The notes under the pieces are model-generated. The model ran no database searches. It worked only from the letters and a program-made list of their open reading frames with translations, and was not told the origin of the DNA. The position numbers and the translations under genes were made by a program. A stretch of 41,475 nucleotides of DNA from CAYOHP01 sp964403795 [NCBI: uncultured bacterium] (GTDB lineage: Bacteria; Muiribacteriota; UBA6191; CAZXTJ01). The stretch covers positions 1-41,475 of the forward strand of contig CAYOHP010000047.1 in NCBI GenBank assembly GCA_964403795.1, in the 5' to 3' direction. Below are positions 25,709 through 33,515 of the stretch, piece after piece; the stretch's first letter is position 1, and every line of letters starts with the position of its first letter.

Positions 25709-26665
25709 TCAGTCGGCCTGGCCCCGGGAAGCCTGCTTGCGGGCCGCGGCCAGACCCAGGACTTCGTCCAGGGCCGGGGCCAGATCGGCCCGGGGGGCCT
25801 TGGCCTTGATCACCAGGGTGGCGCCGTCCCGGTCCACCGAGGCCGAAGCCAGGACCCTACCGATGGCGGTCCCGGCGTGCTGGCCCTTCAAGCCTTCGAG
25901 CTTCTGGCCCAGGGCGAAACCCGCCAGGCGGGCCTTGATGCTCCCGGTCAGGGTCACCCGGGTCTCGACGGTCACGTCGTTGCCGGCCGGCGCCAGTTCC
26001 AGCGAACCGGCCACCACATGGGCGAGGTGCTTCAGCTTGCTGTCCTCGAGACCTTCCCGGGCCGCCTCGGGCAGCACCATCCGGGCGCTGGCGTAGCCTG
26101 TCCCCGGGGTCCAGCGGTGGCGGGCCGCGAAGCTCTCGGCGGCGCCGTGCATGAGATCCACCACGGCGGCTCCCTCGGCGAGCTTCCCGCTCAGATCGTG
26201 GGCCGAGAACAGGAGCCCGTCGCGCAGGTCGGCGAACTGGGTGGGGACTCCCCGGAACACGCCGCTCACCAGGGTGGCGCCGCGGTAGGCCTTCTGGCTG
26301 AGCGTCACCCCGAGTTCGGCCGCCACCTTCTCGGCCGAAGGCACCACGGGTCGTCGTCCGTTGGCGACCGCCAGCCCCTGGTCCAGGCCGCGGGCGGTGA
26401 TCCGGCCTCCCAGCACCAGGGCATCGAGGTCGGTGGTCGGGTCGGGGAAGCCCCGGCTCCTCAGGTTCTCCAGACGCTCGGCCACCACGCCCTTGGCGAG
26501 GACCTCGGGCAGGTCCCGGACCAAGGCCGCGACGTCGAGTCGGGCCACCAGGTGGAGGTCGGCAGGGAGCATGGTCTCGAGCGGCTCGGCGCCCAGCGAC
26601 GCGGCCAGCAGGCCCAGCGAGAGGAACGGTCGAAGGCTCCTGGCGAGAACTGCACGAGACGGCAT
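25709..26665 (-). CDS. Exported protein of unknown function
   Basis: A 318-residue protein with a signal peptide (MPSRAVLARSLRPFLSLG..., cleavage near residue 26). The mature part is an alternating Ala/Leu/Val-rich alpha/beta sequence without Cys or obvious catalytic motifs; it has two similar halves by eye (DALVLGGRITARGLDQGLAV and DGATLVIKAKAPRADLAPALDEV). Such DUF-like exported proteins are common in kinase-rich lineages but I cannot name the family. ATG 26665 follows CGGGGAG. A near-perfect sigma-70 promoter stands upstream. An upstream ATG at 26698 lies inside that promoter, so it is unlikely. Confidence 0.75.
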   Translation of the reverse strand: MPSRAVLARSLRPFLSLGLLAASLGAEPLETMLPADLHLVARLDVAALVRDLPEVLAKGVVAERLENLRSRGFPDPTTDLDALVLGGRITARGLDQGLAVANGRRPVVPSAEKVAAELGVTLSQKAYRGATLVSGVFRGVPTQFADLRDGLLFSAHDLSGKLAEGAAVVDLMHGAAESFAARHRWTPGTGYASARMVLPEAAREGLEDSKLKHLAHVVAGSLELAPAGNDVTVETRVTLTGSIKARLAGFALGQKLEGLKGQHAGTAIGRVLASASVDRDGATLVIKAKAPRADLAPALDEVLGLAAARKQASRGQAD

Positions 26666-26693
26666 GGCGACTCCCCGATCCGCGATCGACGGG

Positions 26694-26721
26694 AGCATAG
26701 GGGGAAGGCAGGGAGTGTCAA
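26694..26721 (-). promoter_or_regulatory. Sigma-70-like promoter TTGACA-16-TATGCT
   Basis: Minus strand: perfect -35 TTGACA (26721-26716), 16-base spacer, TATGCT (26699-26694). The start codon lies 28 bases beyond the -10. It is the cleanest promoter in the window. The MITE edge lies 39 bases further upstream. Confidence 0.65.
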
Positions 26722-26756
26722 TCCGGACGGCGTCCCGCGGGCCCGGGCAACGCCCC

Positions 26757-26924
26757 TCAGAGCCTGTGAACCTTTCCCCGGCGTCGGCCCGAGAGCGACC
26801 CAGCGCCCCGCATGCAAGGCGATCGAGGAAGCGGGCAGCGGATCCTGCCTGCGAGGAGAGCGCTGCCGCAGGCGGGGATGATGGGTCGATCGAAGCCAGA
26901 CGGGGAGAGGTTCACAGGCTCTCA
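26757..26924. mobile_element. MITE-like non-autonomous element with 21 bp terminal inverted repeats and 3 bp TCA duplication
   Basis: Bases 26760-26780 and 26901-26921 form inverted repeats of 21 bases with one mismatch. The outer ends begin GAGCCTGTGAACCT. Both sides are flanked by TCA (26757-26759, 26922-26924), which looks like a 3-bp target duplication. The element proper is 162 bp, and its interior is also imperfectly self-complementary (GACCCA...CCCCGC on one arm, repeated inverted on the other). No transposase is encoded, so it would depend on one elsewhere. IS5-family elements of the IS1031 kind have GAGCC ends and TNA targets, from memory; a search is needed to confirm. The right-hand TCA is the stop codon of the nuclease gene. 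Confidence 0.7.
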
Positions 26925-27539
26925 ACGCTCCTGGCGCCAGCGCCAGGGAGGCGTCCGGGAACTTCCCGACCACAGCCCGCGACGGGCGGCCCGCGCCTGG
27001 TCCTGCAGTCGTTCCAGGCTCCGGTCCTCGAAGTAGTGGTCGAGATACCAGGCCATCCCGGCCTTGACCAGCTCGGCCCCGACCGAGCGTCCGTCGGCCA
27101 GCTGGAGTTCGGCGACGGTGCGGCCGTAGTCGTCGCGGTCGGTGGTGTGCACCGCGACCTGGCGGCCCTCCGTCAGGCGGACCAGGAAACTCCTCGCTTG
27201 TCGACCGAAGGCCTGCTGCAGTTCCGGCGAATCGATCCCCGAGACCCGCACCTTGAGTTCGTGTCCGTGGTGCTCGAGCACCACCGTGTCGCCGTCGAGA
27301 ACCCGGACGACCCGACCTTCGACCGGTGCCTCCCGGGAGGCCCGCCGTCGTCGCTGGGTGGCACCCGGTGCCCCCGGTGCGGCTCCCAACAGGAGGAGCG
27401 GTCCGAGCCAGAGGGCCAGGGAGCGGCGGGTGCGGCGGGGGGCCGCCGGGGAGCATGCGAGAGGGCCCGGACGGAGCGGGCTCGGTGGCGGGTTCCGCGG
27501 CGGGGTCGGAGCCACGGGCCAAGAGTAGCAGACGGCCAT
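26922..27539 (-). CDS. Exported staphylococcal-nuclease-fold nuclease
   Basis: A 205-residue protein whose C-terminal 130 residues are an SNase/TNase domain, a calcium-dependent nuclease fold. The expected catalytic elements appear: GRVVRVLDGDTVVL (Asp ligands), then VRVSGIDSPE with Arg and the Glu, and DYGRTVAELQL with the second Arg. The N-terminus has a Pro-rich segment followed by a hydrophobic stretch (LALWLGPLLLLGAAPG), consistent with export. The start is uncertain: ATG 27539 is used, but GTG 27515 lies 6 bases after a TACTCT box (27527-27522) and could be a leaderless start, giving 197 residues. The stop codon is the right boundary of a MITE. The domain assignment is firm. Confidence 0.87.
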   Translation of the reverse strand: MAVCYSWPVAPTPPRNPPPSPLRPGPLACSPAAPRRTRRSLALWLGPLLLLGAAPGAPGATQRRRRASREAPVEGRVVRVLDGDTVVLEHHGHELKVRVSGIDSPELQQAFGRQARSFLVRLTEGRQVAVHTTDRDDYGRTVAELQLADGRSVGAELVKAGMAWYLDHYFEDRSLERLQDQARAARRGLWSGSSRTPPWRWRQER

Positions 27540-27605
27540 GGCCGGTACCAGCACCCGGCAGGAGGACGTCCGGCGTGTGGCGGCAGGAGCCCGAAGCCTC
27601 GGGTC

Positions 27606-27620
27606 GCCTGCGCCGCAGGC
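27606..27620 (-). terminator. Hairpin GCCTGC-GCC-GCAGGC downstream of the TPR gene
   Basis: A perfect 6-bp stem with a 3-base loop begins just after the stop codon of the TPR gene (27623-27625). It has no T-tract, so it may be an attenuating or mRNA-stabilising hairpin instead of an intrinsic terminator. Confidence 0.35.
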
Positions 27621-27622
27621 TG

Positions 27623-28435
27623 CTATCGCTCGGTGCCGGTCCGCTGGCGTTCCAGGTAGCGTCGCATGGCGAGCTCGGAGGCCCGCTTCTCGTAGCCGGC
27701 CGCGTCCTCGGATCGCCCCATCTGGCGGAGCAGGCGCGCCATGTTCCGGTGGGCGAGCAGGAGCGCGGGATGGCTCGAGGCACCGGCGGCCAGGAAGAGC
27801 TCGATGGCATTGGTGTAGAAGCGCTGGGCTTCCGGCATCCGACCGCGCTGGTGTTCCAGCAGTCCGAGCAGGTAGAGCACTTTGGCGGTGGAGGGGTGGA
27901 CCGCCCCGTGGGTCTCCTCCTGGACCAGCAGGGCCGCCTGCAGCTGGGCCTCGGCTTCGTCGTAGTCGCCGGTCTCGCCGTGGATGCGGGCCAGCTTCAC
28001 CCGGAGATCGGCCGCCCGCGAGTGCCGGCCGCCCCCGAGGTCGAGGTAGATCTGGAGCGCTTCCCGGAGCAGCTTTCCGGCTTCGGCCGGCTCGCCCTTG
28101 GCGAGGCGGTCGTCCGATTCCTGCTCCAGCAGGTCCACCAGCTCCAGGGGCTCGAGGTCGGATCCCCCGGATCCGCCCGGCGAAGGGACGGCATTCGCGG
28201 CAGCGGGCTTCCCGCTGGGGACCGGGATCGCCTTGGGGTCGGCGGGTGTCGTCCCGGGCTTCTTCTCGAACCTCCACCGGCCGATCTCCCGACCGTCCTC
28301 GAGCTTCACCTTGATCCGGTGGGTGGCCGTCTCCTCCCAGCGGACCTCGGTCCCGGCCAGAGCCGCCTTCGCCGAGGCCGCGGCCAGCAGCAGGGCCAGA
28401 CGACGTCGGGATGCGGAGGGGGCGAGGGTGGGCAT
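27623..28435 (-). CDS. Exported tetratricopeptide-repeat protein
   Basis: A 270-residue protein with a signal peptide (about 1-28), a short region resembling a strand-rich module (EVRWEETATHRIKVKLEDGREIGRW), a Pro/Gly-rich linker, then TPR units at about 105-260 with the usual 34-residue periodicity (for example ADLRVKLARIHGETGDYDEAEAQLQAAL). It is the last gene of a minus-strand unit of DsbD-alpha-like, redoxin, kinase, TPR; the kinase stop is 7 bases upstream. TPR arrays bind partner proteins, so it may be an effector of the kinase unit, but it lies on the outside if the signal peptide is real. Function is inferred only. Confidence 0.82.
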   Translation of the reverse strand: MPTLAPSASRRRLALLLAAASAKAALAGTEVRWEETATHRIKVKLEDGREIGRWRFEKKPGTTPADPKAIPVPSGKPAAANAVPSPGGSGGSDLEPLELVDLLEQESDDRLAKGEPAEAGKLLREALQIYLDLGGGRHSRAADLRVKLARIHGETGDYDEAEAQLQAALLVQEETHGAVHPSTAKVLYLLGLLEHQRGRMPEAQRFYTNAIELFLAAGASSHPALLLAHRNMARLLRQMGRSEDAAGYEKRASELAMRRYLERQRTGTER

Positions 28436-28442
28436 CGGGAAA

Positions 28443-29261
28443 TCACAGACCTTCGAACGCCTGGAGGGCCTCGATGGCCTCCTCGGCGTGGGTGAAACGC
28501 TCGGTGCGGTTCTTCTCCAGGAGCCTCCCGCAGATCACGTCGAGGGCCCTGGGCACGGCGCGGTTGCGGCTCGACGGTGGGGGAATTCCCATGGTCACCT
28601 GGACCGAGGTCACCGCCAGCAGGTTCTCCCCCTTGAGGGCCCGTTCGCCGGTGAGCATCTCCCAGAGGAGGAGTCCGGTCGAGTAGAGGTCGGTGCGCTC
28701 GTCGACCTCCTGCCCCTGGTTCTGCTCCGGGGACGCGTAGCAGAAGCTCCCCAGCACCGAGCCCACCCCGGTGGCGACCAGGGCGTCGTCGGCGACCGCG
28801 ATCCCGAAGTCGAGGAGCTTCACCGAACCATCGGCCTGCACCATCACGTTCCTGGGCTTCACGTCCCGGTGGATCACTCCGGAGCGGTGGGCATACCCGA
28901 GGGCCGAGAGAAGCGTGAGGGCGACCTGGACCGCATGCGAGATCGCCAGGGGACCTCCCGCCGATGCCAGCGTCTCCTCGAGGGTCTTCCCCTCGACCTT
29001 CTCGAGGACCAGGTAGTAGACCCGGCCCTTCACGCCGGAAGCCACGTAGCGGACGATGTTGGGGTGCTGCAGGCGGCGGATGGTCTCGGCCTCGCGCACG
29101 AAGCGGTTCAGCATGTCGGGAGTGCACCGGTCCCGGTGCATCGCCTTGATGGCGACCCGCTCGCGACTCTCGGCGTCCTCACCCAGGTAGACGCCGCCCA
29201 TGCCTCCCGCGCCCAGGGCGCCGAGGACCCGGTATTTTCCGAGCAGCTCGCCCGGGATCAT
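28443..29261 (-). CDS. Soluble Ser/Thr protein kinase
   Basis: A compact 272-residue Hanks-type kinase consisting of little more than the catalytic domain. It has a GAGGMGGV loop, K39 in VAIK, HRDVKPRN with D133, and DFG at 151-153. GSFCYASPE ends the activation segment, and DLYSTGLLLWEMLTG follows. No membrane segment, unlike the other kinases here. ATG 29261 is used; longer upstream readings overlap the redoxin gene in another frame. It sits 19 bases after the redoxin stop and 7 bases before the TPR gene. This makes a likely operon, so the redoxin and DsbD-like proteins could be functional companions. Confidence 0.92.
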   Translation of the reverse strand: MIPGELLGKYRVLGALGAGGMGGVYLGEDAESRERVAIKAMHRDRCTPDMLNRFVREAETIRRLQHPNIVRYVASGVKGRVYYLVLEKVEGKTLEETLASAGGPLAISHAVQVALTLLSALGYAHRSGVIHRDVKPRNVMVQADGSVKLLDFGIAVADDALVATGVGSVLGSFCYASPEQNQGQEVDERTDLYSTGLLLWEMLTGERALKGENLLAVTSVQVTMGIPPPSSRNRAVPRALDVICGRLLEKNRTERFTHAEEAIEALQAFEGL

Positions 29262-29280
29262 GGGGTAGAGGGCCTCGGGA

Positions 29281-29892
29281 TCAGCTCTTGCCGGCTGCGT
29301 ACTTGACCGAGCAACCGTAGGGGCGGGTCTCCCGCACCGTGGGCTCGCGTCCGGAGGTGAGGTCCTCGAGGACGCCGTCGACCCAGTTCCTCGCCGCGGC
29401 CCCCTTGGCGCCGTCCCGGGAGTTGTCATCGTCGATGGCGCCGGCGTAGGCGACCCGGTGCTGGGTGTCGAGCACGTACATGTGAGGCGTGGTCTTGGCG
29501 CCGAAGGCCTTGCCGATCCTGCCGCTGCGGTCGTCGAGGATCGGGTACGGGAGGGAGTGCTCGGCCCTCCAGGCCCGGGAGGAGGCCCGGTCGGTGTGGG
29601 CGGTGGAGTCGATCGCCACCCAGACCACGCCCTTGGCGGCCCACTTCTCGGCGAGCGACTTCATGGTCTTCGTGCGGTAGTGGCGCTTCACGAACGGGCA
29701 CTCGGGATTGATCCATTCGAGCACCACGATCTTGCCCCGGTGGTCGGCGAGCGAGAACGGGGCGTCGTCCTGGTCCATGAGGCGCACCGCTGGAGCCGGG
29801 TCGCCGGGCCGGGGGGGCACGGGCTCCCCGGCGGCCAGGGCCGGGAGCGCCACGGTGAAGCAGAGGGCGGCGAGGGCAGATCGGGCGAGCAT
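29281..29892 (-). CDS. Exported thioredoxin-like/redoxin protein (single Cys ECPFVK site)
   Basis: A 203-residue protein with a signal peptide (cleavage near ALAAG at about 21). The redoxin domain (about 28-175) contains NPECPFVKRHY with C65. That is a single cysteine where thioredoxins have CxxC, as in a group of peroxiredoxin-like exported redoxins. The rest of the fold is recognisable: SLADHRGKIVVLEW, then IDSTAHTDR, then TTPHMYVLD. A second Cys is near the end (RPYGCSVKY) and could be the resolving residue. AGGAGG precedes the start. The -10 box TACAGT overlaps the stop codon of the upstream DsbD-alpha-like gene. Role inferred: envelope thiol or peroxide chemistry. Confidence 0.87.
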   Translation of the reverse strand: MLARSALAALCFTVALPALAAGEPVPPRPGDPAPAVRLMDQDDAPFSLADHRGKIVVLEWINPECPFVKRHYRTKTMKSLAEKWAAKGVVWVAIDSTAHTDRASSRAWRAEHSLPYPILDDRSGRIGKAFGAKTTPHMYVLDTQHRVAYAGAIDDDNSRDGAKGAAARNWVDGVLEDLTSGREPTVRETRPYGCSVKYAAGKS

Positions 29893-29921
29893 GGGTTCCT
29901 CCTGGAGGTCGGATCCGGTCC

Positions 29922-30740
29922 CTACTGTACCGGCAAATCGAAGGGCAGGGCGCGGCGGCGGCCTCGGGCGTCCTCGAAGGCGAGCAGGCTGGGGAGCGCG
30001 GCCGGCGCCTTCCCCTCGTCGGGCCAGAGGCGGACGGTCCATCCGACCTCCACGGTTCCGTCCGACCCGGTCAAGTCCAGATCCTCGATCCCGACGCCCT
30101 TGGCCGAGCCCGGGAAGACCTCCGGGTTCCGGCTCCCCTCCGGCAGGGTGACCGACAGTCCTCCCCGGCCATCGGGACCGGGAGCCTGGACCTGCGGCTC
30201 CGCCCCCGGAATGGCCCTGGGCAGGCCCTCCTCCCAGGCAGCGAATCGTTCCCGGTTGGCCGGTCGCGCCGCCTCCCGGACCGGGAGCCACCCTTCGAGG
30301 TCGGCGCTCCCCGGGAGGCAGGCCTGCTTGCAGACCAGCCACTCGACCCGGGCCCGGAGCCGGAGTCGGGTGCCGGGGCGGACCGCAGGGTCGATCTCGA
30401 TCGGGACCACCACGCCCAGGTCCTCCCCGTACCCGAAGACCAGCACGTCGCCCTCTTCGACGTGGCGCTCGGGAACGGGGAGCAAGGCATCCCCTGCCCG
30501 GATGCCGACCTGCGGCCGGAGCGCCACCGTGGTCGGGAGCCCGCTGTCCCCGGGGTTGGACCAGTACACGTGCCAGCCGGGAGCCAGGTCGAGCTCGACC
30601 GCCAGCTGCATCCGGTCTCCCGGGGAGGTCGCCTGGCGGTCCGACCAGAGGCGGGCGGTCACGGGGTGCGGCTCCGACCCGAAGGCCGGCAGGGCCGGGC
30701 CCAGGCCGGCGAGCAGCGAGGCGAGGAGCTGGGGACGCAC
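29922..30740 (-). CDS. DsbD N-terminal (alpha)-domain-like exported protein
   Basis: A 272-residue protein with a signal peptide (about 1-20). It resembles the periplasmic alpha domain of DsbD/ScsB, which passes reducing equivalents to periplasmic thiol partners. The family block WHVYWSNPGDSGLPTTV is present near residue 55, and WLVCKQACLPG near residue 132 carries the redox-active cysteine pair (C-x3-C). The transmembrane beta domain and the thioredoxin gamma domain of full DsbD are absent, so this is a stand-alone alpha-type domain. The redoxin gene starts 29 bases after the stop. GTG start; TAGACT lies only 6 bases upstream, so the transcript may be leaderless. Confidence 0.87.
   Translation of the reverse strand: MRPQLLASLLAGLGPALPAFGSEPHPVTARLWSDRQATSPGDRMQLAVELDLAPGWHVYWSNPGDSGLPTTVALRPQVGIRAGDALLPVPERHVEEGDVLVFGYGEDLGVVVPIEIDPAVRPGTRLRLRARVEWLVCKQACLPGSADLEGWLPVREAARPANRERFAAWEEGLPRAIPGAEPQVQAPGPDGRGGLSVTLPEGSRNPEVFPGSAKGVGIEDLDLTGSDGTVEVGWTVRLWPDEGKAPAALPSLLAFEDARGRRRALPFDLPVQ
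29924..29929 (-). promoter_or_regulatory. -10-like box TACAGT for the redoxin gene, overlapping the upstream stop codon
   Basis: TACAGT on the minus strand overlaps the TAG that ends the DsbD-alpha-like gene (29924-29922). The redoxin ATG is 31 bases away. It could supply extra transcription of the downstream unit. Confidence 0.35.
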
Positions 30741-30746
30741 CGCGAC

Positions 30747-30752
30747 AGTCTA
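30747..30752 (-). promoter_or_regulatory. -10 box TAGACT, 6 bases from GTG of the DsbD-alpha-like gene (leaderless type)
   Basis: Minus strand: TAGACT followed by 6 bases then GTG at 30740. No ribosome site is possible between them. The same hexamer begins the promoter of the small membrane protein at 41380-41385. Confidence 0.5.
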
Positions 30753-30813
30753 CCGGCATGGACTGGCCCCGGGCCCCGGGGTCTGTCACACTGCGCCGGA
30801 GGGGACCCGTCGG

Positions 30814-31755
30814 ATGACCCAGCTCGTGCCGATCGTGGCGGCGGTGGCCGTGGTCCTGGCGGTGCTCCTCGGAGCCGTGGCCCTGCTGCGACGCCAGGCG
30901 GCCCGGGCGACGGTGGAGATCGAAGCGGGTTCCGGTGCACCGGGCCTCGAGGGCTCCCTCCGCCAGATCCTCGACTCGCTGCCCAGGGACCGCTACGTCG
31001 ACCCCCATCCGCTCGGGTCGGGGGGGACCGCCCAGATCTTCCGGGTCCGGGACCTCAAGCTGGATCGCATGGTCGCCTTCAAGATGATGGATCCCGAGGT
31101 GATGCAGGACCCCGAGATGCGGGCCCGCTTCCTCCGGGAGGCCCGCACCATGGCGCAGATCACCCACACCGGCCTGCCCTCGATCTACGACGTGGCCGAG
31201 ACCCCGCACCCCTACCTGGTGATGCAGTACATCGAGGGCCGACACCTGGAGGACTACTTCAGCGAGAAGGGACCCGTGCCCTCCGACCTGGCCCGGGACT
31301 GGCTGGCCCAGGCCGCCCGCGCCCTGGAGGGCGCCCACGAGCAGGGGATCGTCCACCGGGACGTGAAGCCCGAGAACCTCATGCTCGATTCGAAGGGCAG
31401 GATCTGGGTCATCGACTTCGGCCTGGCCCGGGGGGCGACCCACAAGCCCATCACCCGGGTCGGCGTGGTGATGGGGACTCCCACCTTCGTGGCCCCCGAG
31501 CAGCTCCTGGGCAATCCTCCCGACGAGCGGGTCGACGTCTACGGGCTGGCGGCCACCGGGTACTACCTGCTCTCGGGACGGTATCCCTACCGTCTCGAGG
31601 ACCTGGTGGCGAACTCGGGGGTCACCCCCAAGGAACTCCCGGAGGCGGTCGAGTCCCAGCTTGCCGCCACCCTGAGCCTGGCCCTGGCCCGCAACCCGGA
31701 GGATCGGCCCGGTTCCATGAAGGAGTTCCGGGCCCTGCTCGAAGCCAAGGCGTAG
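30814..31755 (+). CDS. Ser/Thr kinase with N-terminal membrane anchor
   Basis: A 313-residue kinase with one hydrophobic anchor at residues 5-25, followed by Arg-rich residues, so the catalytic domain should be cytoplasmic. Kinase domain (60-312): GSGGTAQI loop, where the glycine of the usual GxGxxG pattern is replaced by Ala; K90 in VAFK; HRDVKPEN with D183; DFG at 201-203; GTPTFVAPE. No sensor domain is visible, unlike the other membrane kinases here. GGAGGGG lies 9 bases before the ATG. It is tail-to-tail with the large Sel1 protein (15 bases). Confidence 0.92.
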   Translation: MTQLVPIVAAVAVVLAVLLGAVALLRRQAARATVEIEAGSGAPGLEGSLRQILDSLPRDRYVDPHPLGSGGTAQIFRVRDLKLDRMVAFKMMDPEVMQDPEMRARFLREARTMAQITHTGLPSIYDVAETPHPYLVMQYIEGRHLEDYFSEKGPVPSDLARDWLAQAARALEGAHEQGIVHRDVKPENLMLDSKGRIWVIDFGLARGATHKPITRVGVVMGTPTFVAPEQLLGNPPDERVDVYGLAATGYYLLSGRYPYRLEDLVANSGVTPKELPEAVESQLAATLSLALARNPEDRPGSMKEFRALLEAKA

Positions 31756-31770
31756 TCCCGACGCAGGCTG

Positions 31771-33441
31771 CTACGGGAGGTGGGCGCCCTCGAGCTGGAG
31801 CAGGGCGTCCCGGGCCTGGGCGAGACCGGCATCGCCGGCCTTCTTCATCCAGACCAGGGCCTCGCGGGGATCGGGGCGCACGCCCTGCCCGAGGTGGAGG
31901 GCCAGCCCGAGGAAGTAGGCGTAGGCCGGATCGCCTTCGCCGGCGGCAGCCCGCAGGAGTTCCAGGCCCCGGCTCGGATCCTGGGCGACCCCCAGACCCC
32001 AGAGGTGCATCTGTCCGAGGTGGAAGCGGGCCCGGGCGTCACCCCTGGCCGCGGCACGCTCGAACCAGCGGGCCGAACGGGCCAGGTCGAGGCTGGCACC
32101 CTGGCCGACCTGGTGGAGCATCCCGAGCGAGACCATGGCGCCGAGGTCGCCGTCGGAGGCCCGGGCTTCGAGAGCGACCAGACCCTCGGGGGTGAGGTCG
32201 GCCTCGCTCAGGGCGGGACGGGGGAGGAGCTCGGCGAGGGCCTGCTGGAGGGCCTCCTCGGTCCCGTTGGCGAGCGCCTGGAGCTTCCGGGCGAAGGGGC
32301 CGATGGCATCGGTCACACCCGCGATCGCCTCGGCGACCCGCACTCCGGGTGCCGGGAACGAGACGGGAGGAGCCGGTCCCCGCAGGCCCTCCAAGGCCCG
32401 CAGCGCCAGGGGGTCGCCGCGGGTGGCGGCCCGCTCGATCCAGCGCCGCCCCTCGTCCCGGTCGACCGGGACCCCGTCGCCGCTCCAGAGCAGGGCACCG
32501 ACCCGGTACTGCTGGTCGGCCGAGAGACCCGGCGCGGCGTCCACCAGCCAGCGATGGGCGAGGTCCGGGGAGAGGTGGGTGCCGGAGCCCTCCCGGTAGC
32601 GCAGGCCCAGGAGGTAGCGCTCCACCGGGAGGCCTTCGCGGGCGGCCCGCTCGAACCAAGCCTCGGCTGCGATCGCGTCCTTGGCGACTCCCCGGCCGAG
32701 GGTGTGGAGGGTCCCGAGCCAGGCCATCGCCAGCGTGTCGCCGGCGGCGGCAGCCTTCCCCAGCCACATGGTGGCGGCTTCGTCGTGTCCTGGGGTCCCG
32801 AGGGCGAGGATGCCCAGGTGGCGCATCGCCTCGGGACTGCCGGCGTCGGCGGCCTGGCGGTACCAGGCCTCGGCCTCGGGAGGGGAGGGCTCCCGCTCGA
32901 TCCCGAACTCGTGGATCATCCCGAGCAGGGTGGCGTGGAAGGCGCTGCCGACCGCCGCGGCCTTCTCGCACTCCTCGACCAGCGAGGGGGTCACCAGGTC
33001 GTCGAGCCAGCTCGAGAGGTTGTGCTCGAGGCGGACCAGGGGCGTCAGCGGGTCGGCCTTGGGGGTCGCCTTGGCGGCCCTGGCGGCGAGCTTGGCCAGG
33101 GCCTCGGCGGCCGGCGCGTAGCCGAGTTCGGCCGAGCGGGCCAAGAGCGCCTTGGCCCTGGCGGGATCCTTGGGGACACCCTTGCCGGCCAGGAACATCC
33201 GGGCCAGGCCGTAGGCGGCGCGGGGCTCGCCCTTGCGGGTGGCGGCCAGGAGCCAACGGGCGCCTTCCCGGAGTTCCTCGGGGGTGGAGGCCGTGCGGAC
33301 CCGCTCCACGCCCCGGCGCAGGGCCTGGATGGCTTCGGGCGAGGGCTTGCCGGCAGCCTCGGCCCGATGCGGGAGCAGGGCCAGGGCCGAGAGGAGCAGG
33401 CCCGTCAGGATGTGCCCGGGAGTCTTCACAGGGAGCCACAC
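31771..33441 (-). CDS. Large exported Sel1-repeat protein
   Basis: A 556-residue protein with a signal peptide (hydrophobic ILTGLLLSALALLP, cleavage near RAEA-AG). It carries at least seven Sel1-type repeats in two arrays: three or four between residues 60 and 340 (for example AWYRQAADAGSPEAMRHLGILAL, AAEAWFERAAREGL) and three or more between 425 and 550 (ARWFERAAARGDARARFHLGQMHLWGLGV). A block around HEFGIEREPSPPEAEAWYRQA is shared with the smaller Sel1 protein at 19470. There is no clear ribosome site: GTG 33441 is used, GTG 33429 is equally possible. It lies between two kinases, convergent with one and divergent from the other. Confidence 0.85.
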   Translation of the reverse strand: MWLPVKTPGHILTGLLLSALALLPHRAEAAGKPSPEAIQALRRGVERVRTASTPEELREGARWLLAATRKGEPRAAYGLARMFLAGKGVPKDPARAKALLARSAELGYAPAAEALAKLAARAAKATPKADPLTPLVRLEHNLSSWLDDLVTPSLVEECEKAAAVGSAFHATLLGMIHEFGIEREPSPPEAEAWYRQAADAGSPEAMRHLGILALGTPGHDEAATMWLGKAAAAGDTLAMAWLGTLHTLGRGVAKDAIAAEAWFERAAREGLPVERYLLGLRYREGSGTHLSPDLAHRWLVDAAPGLSADQQYRVGALLWSGDGVPVDRDEGRRWIERAATRGDPLALRALEGLRGPAPPVSFPAPGVRVAEAIAGVTDAIGPFARKLQALANGTEEALQQALAELLPRPALSEADLTPEGLVALEARASDGDLGAMVSLGMLHQVGQGASLDLARSARWFERAAARGDARARFHLGQMHLWGLGVAQDPSRGLELLRAAAGEGDPAYAYFLGLALHLGQGVRPDPREALVWMKKAGDAGLAQARDALLQLEGAHLP

Positions 33442-33515
33442 CGCAAGGCACGTGCCGGGAACCGGGATCGGGGAAGGTGGAGGGCTCCCGGGGGCGGGGT
33501 GGCCTCCTTCCCCCT

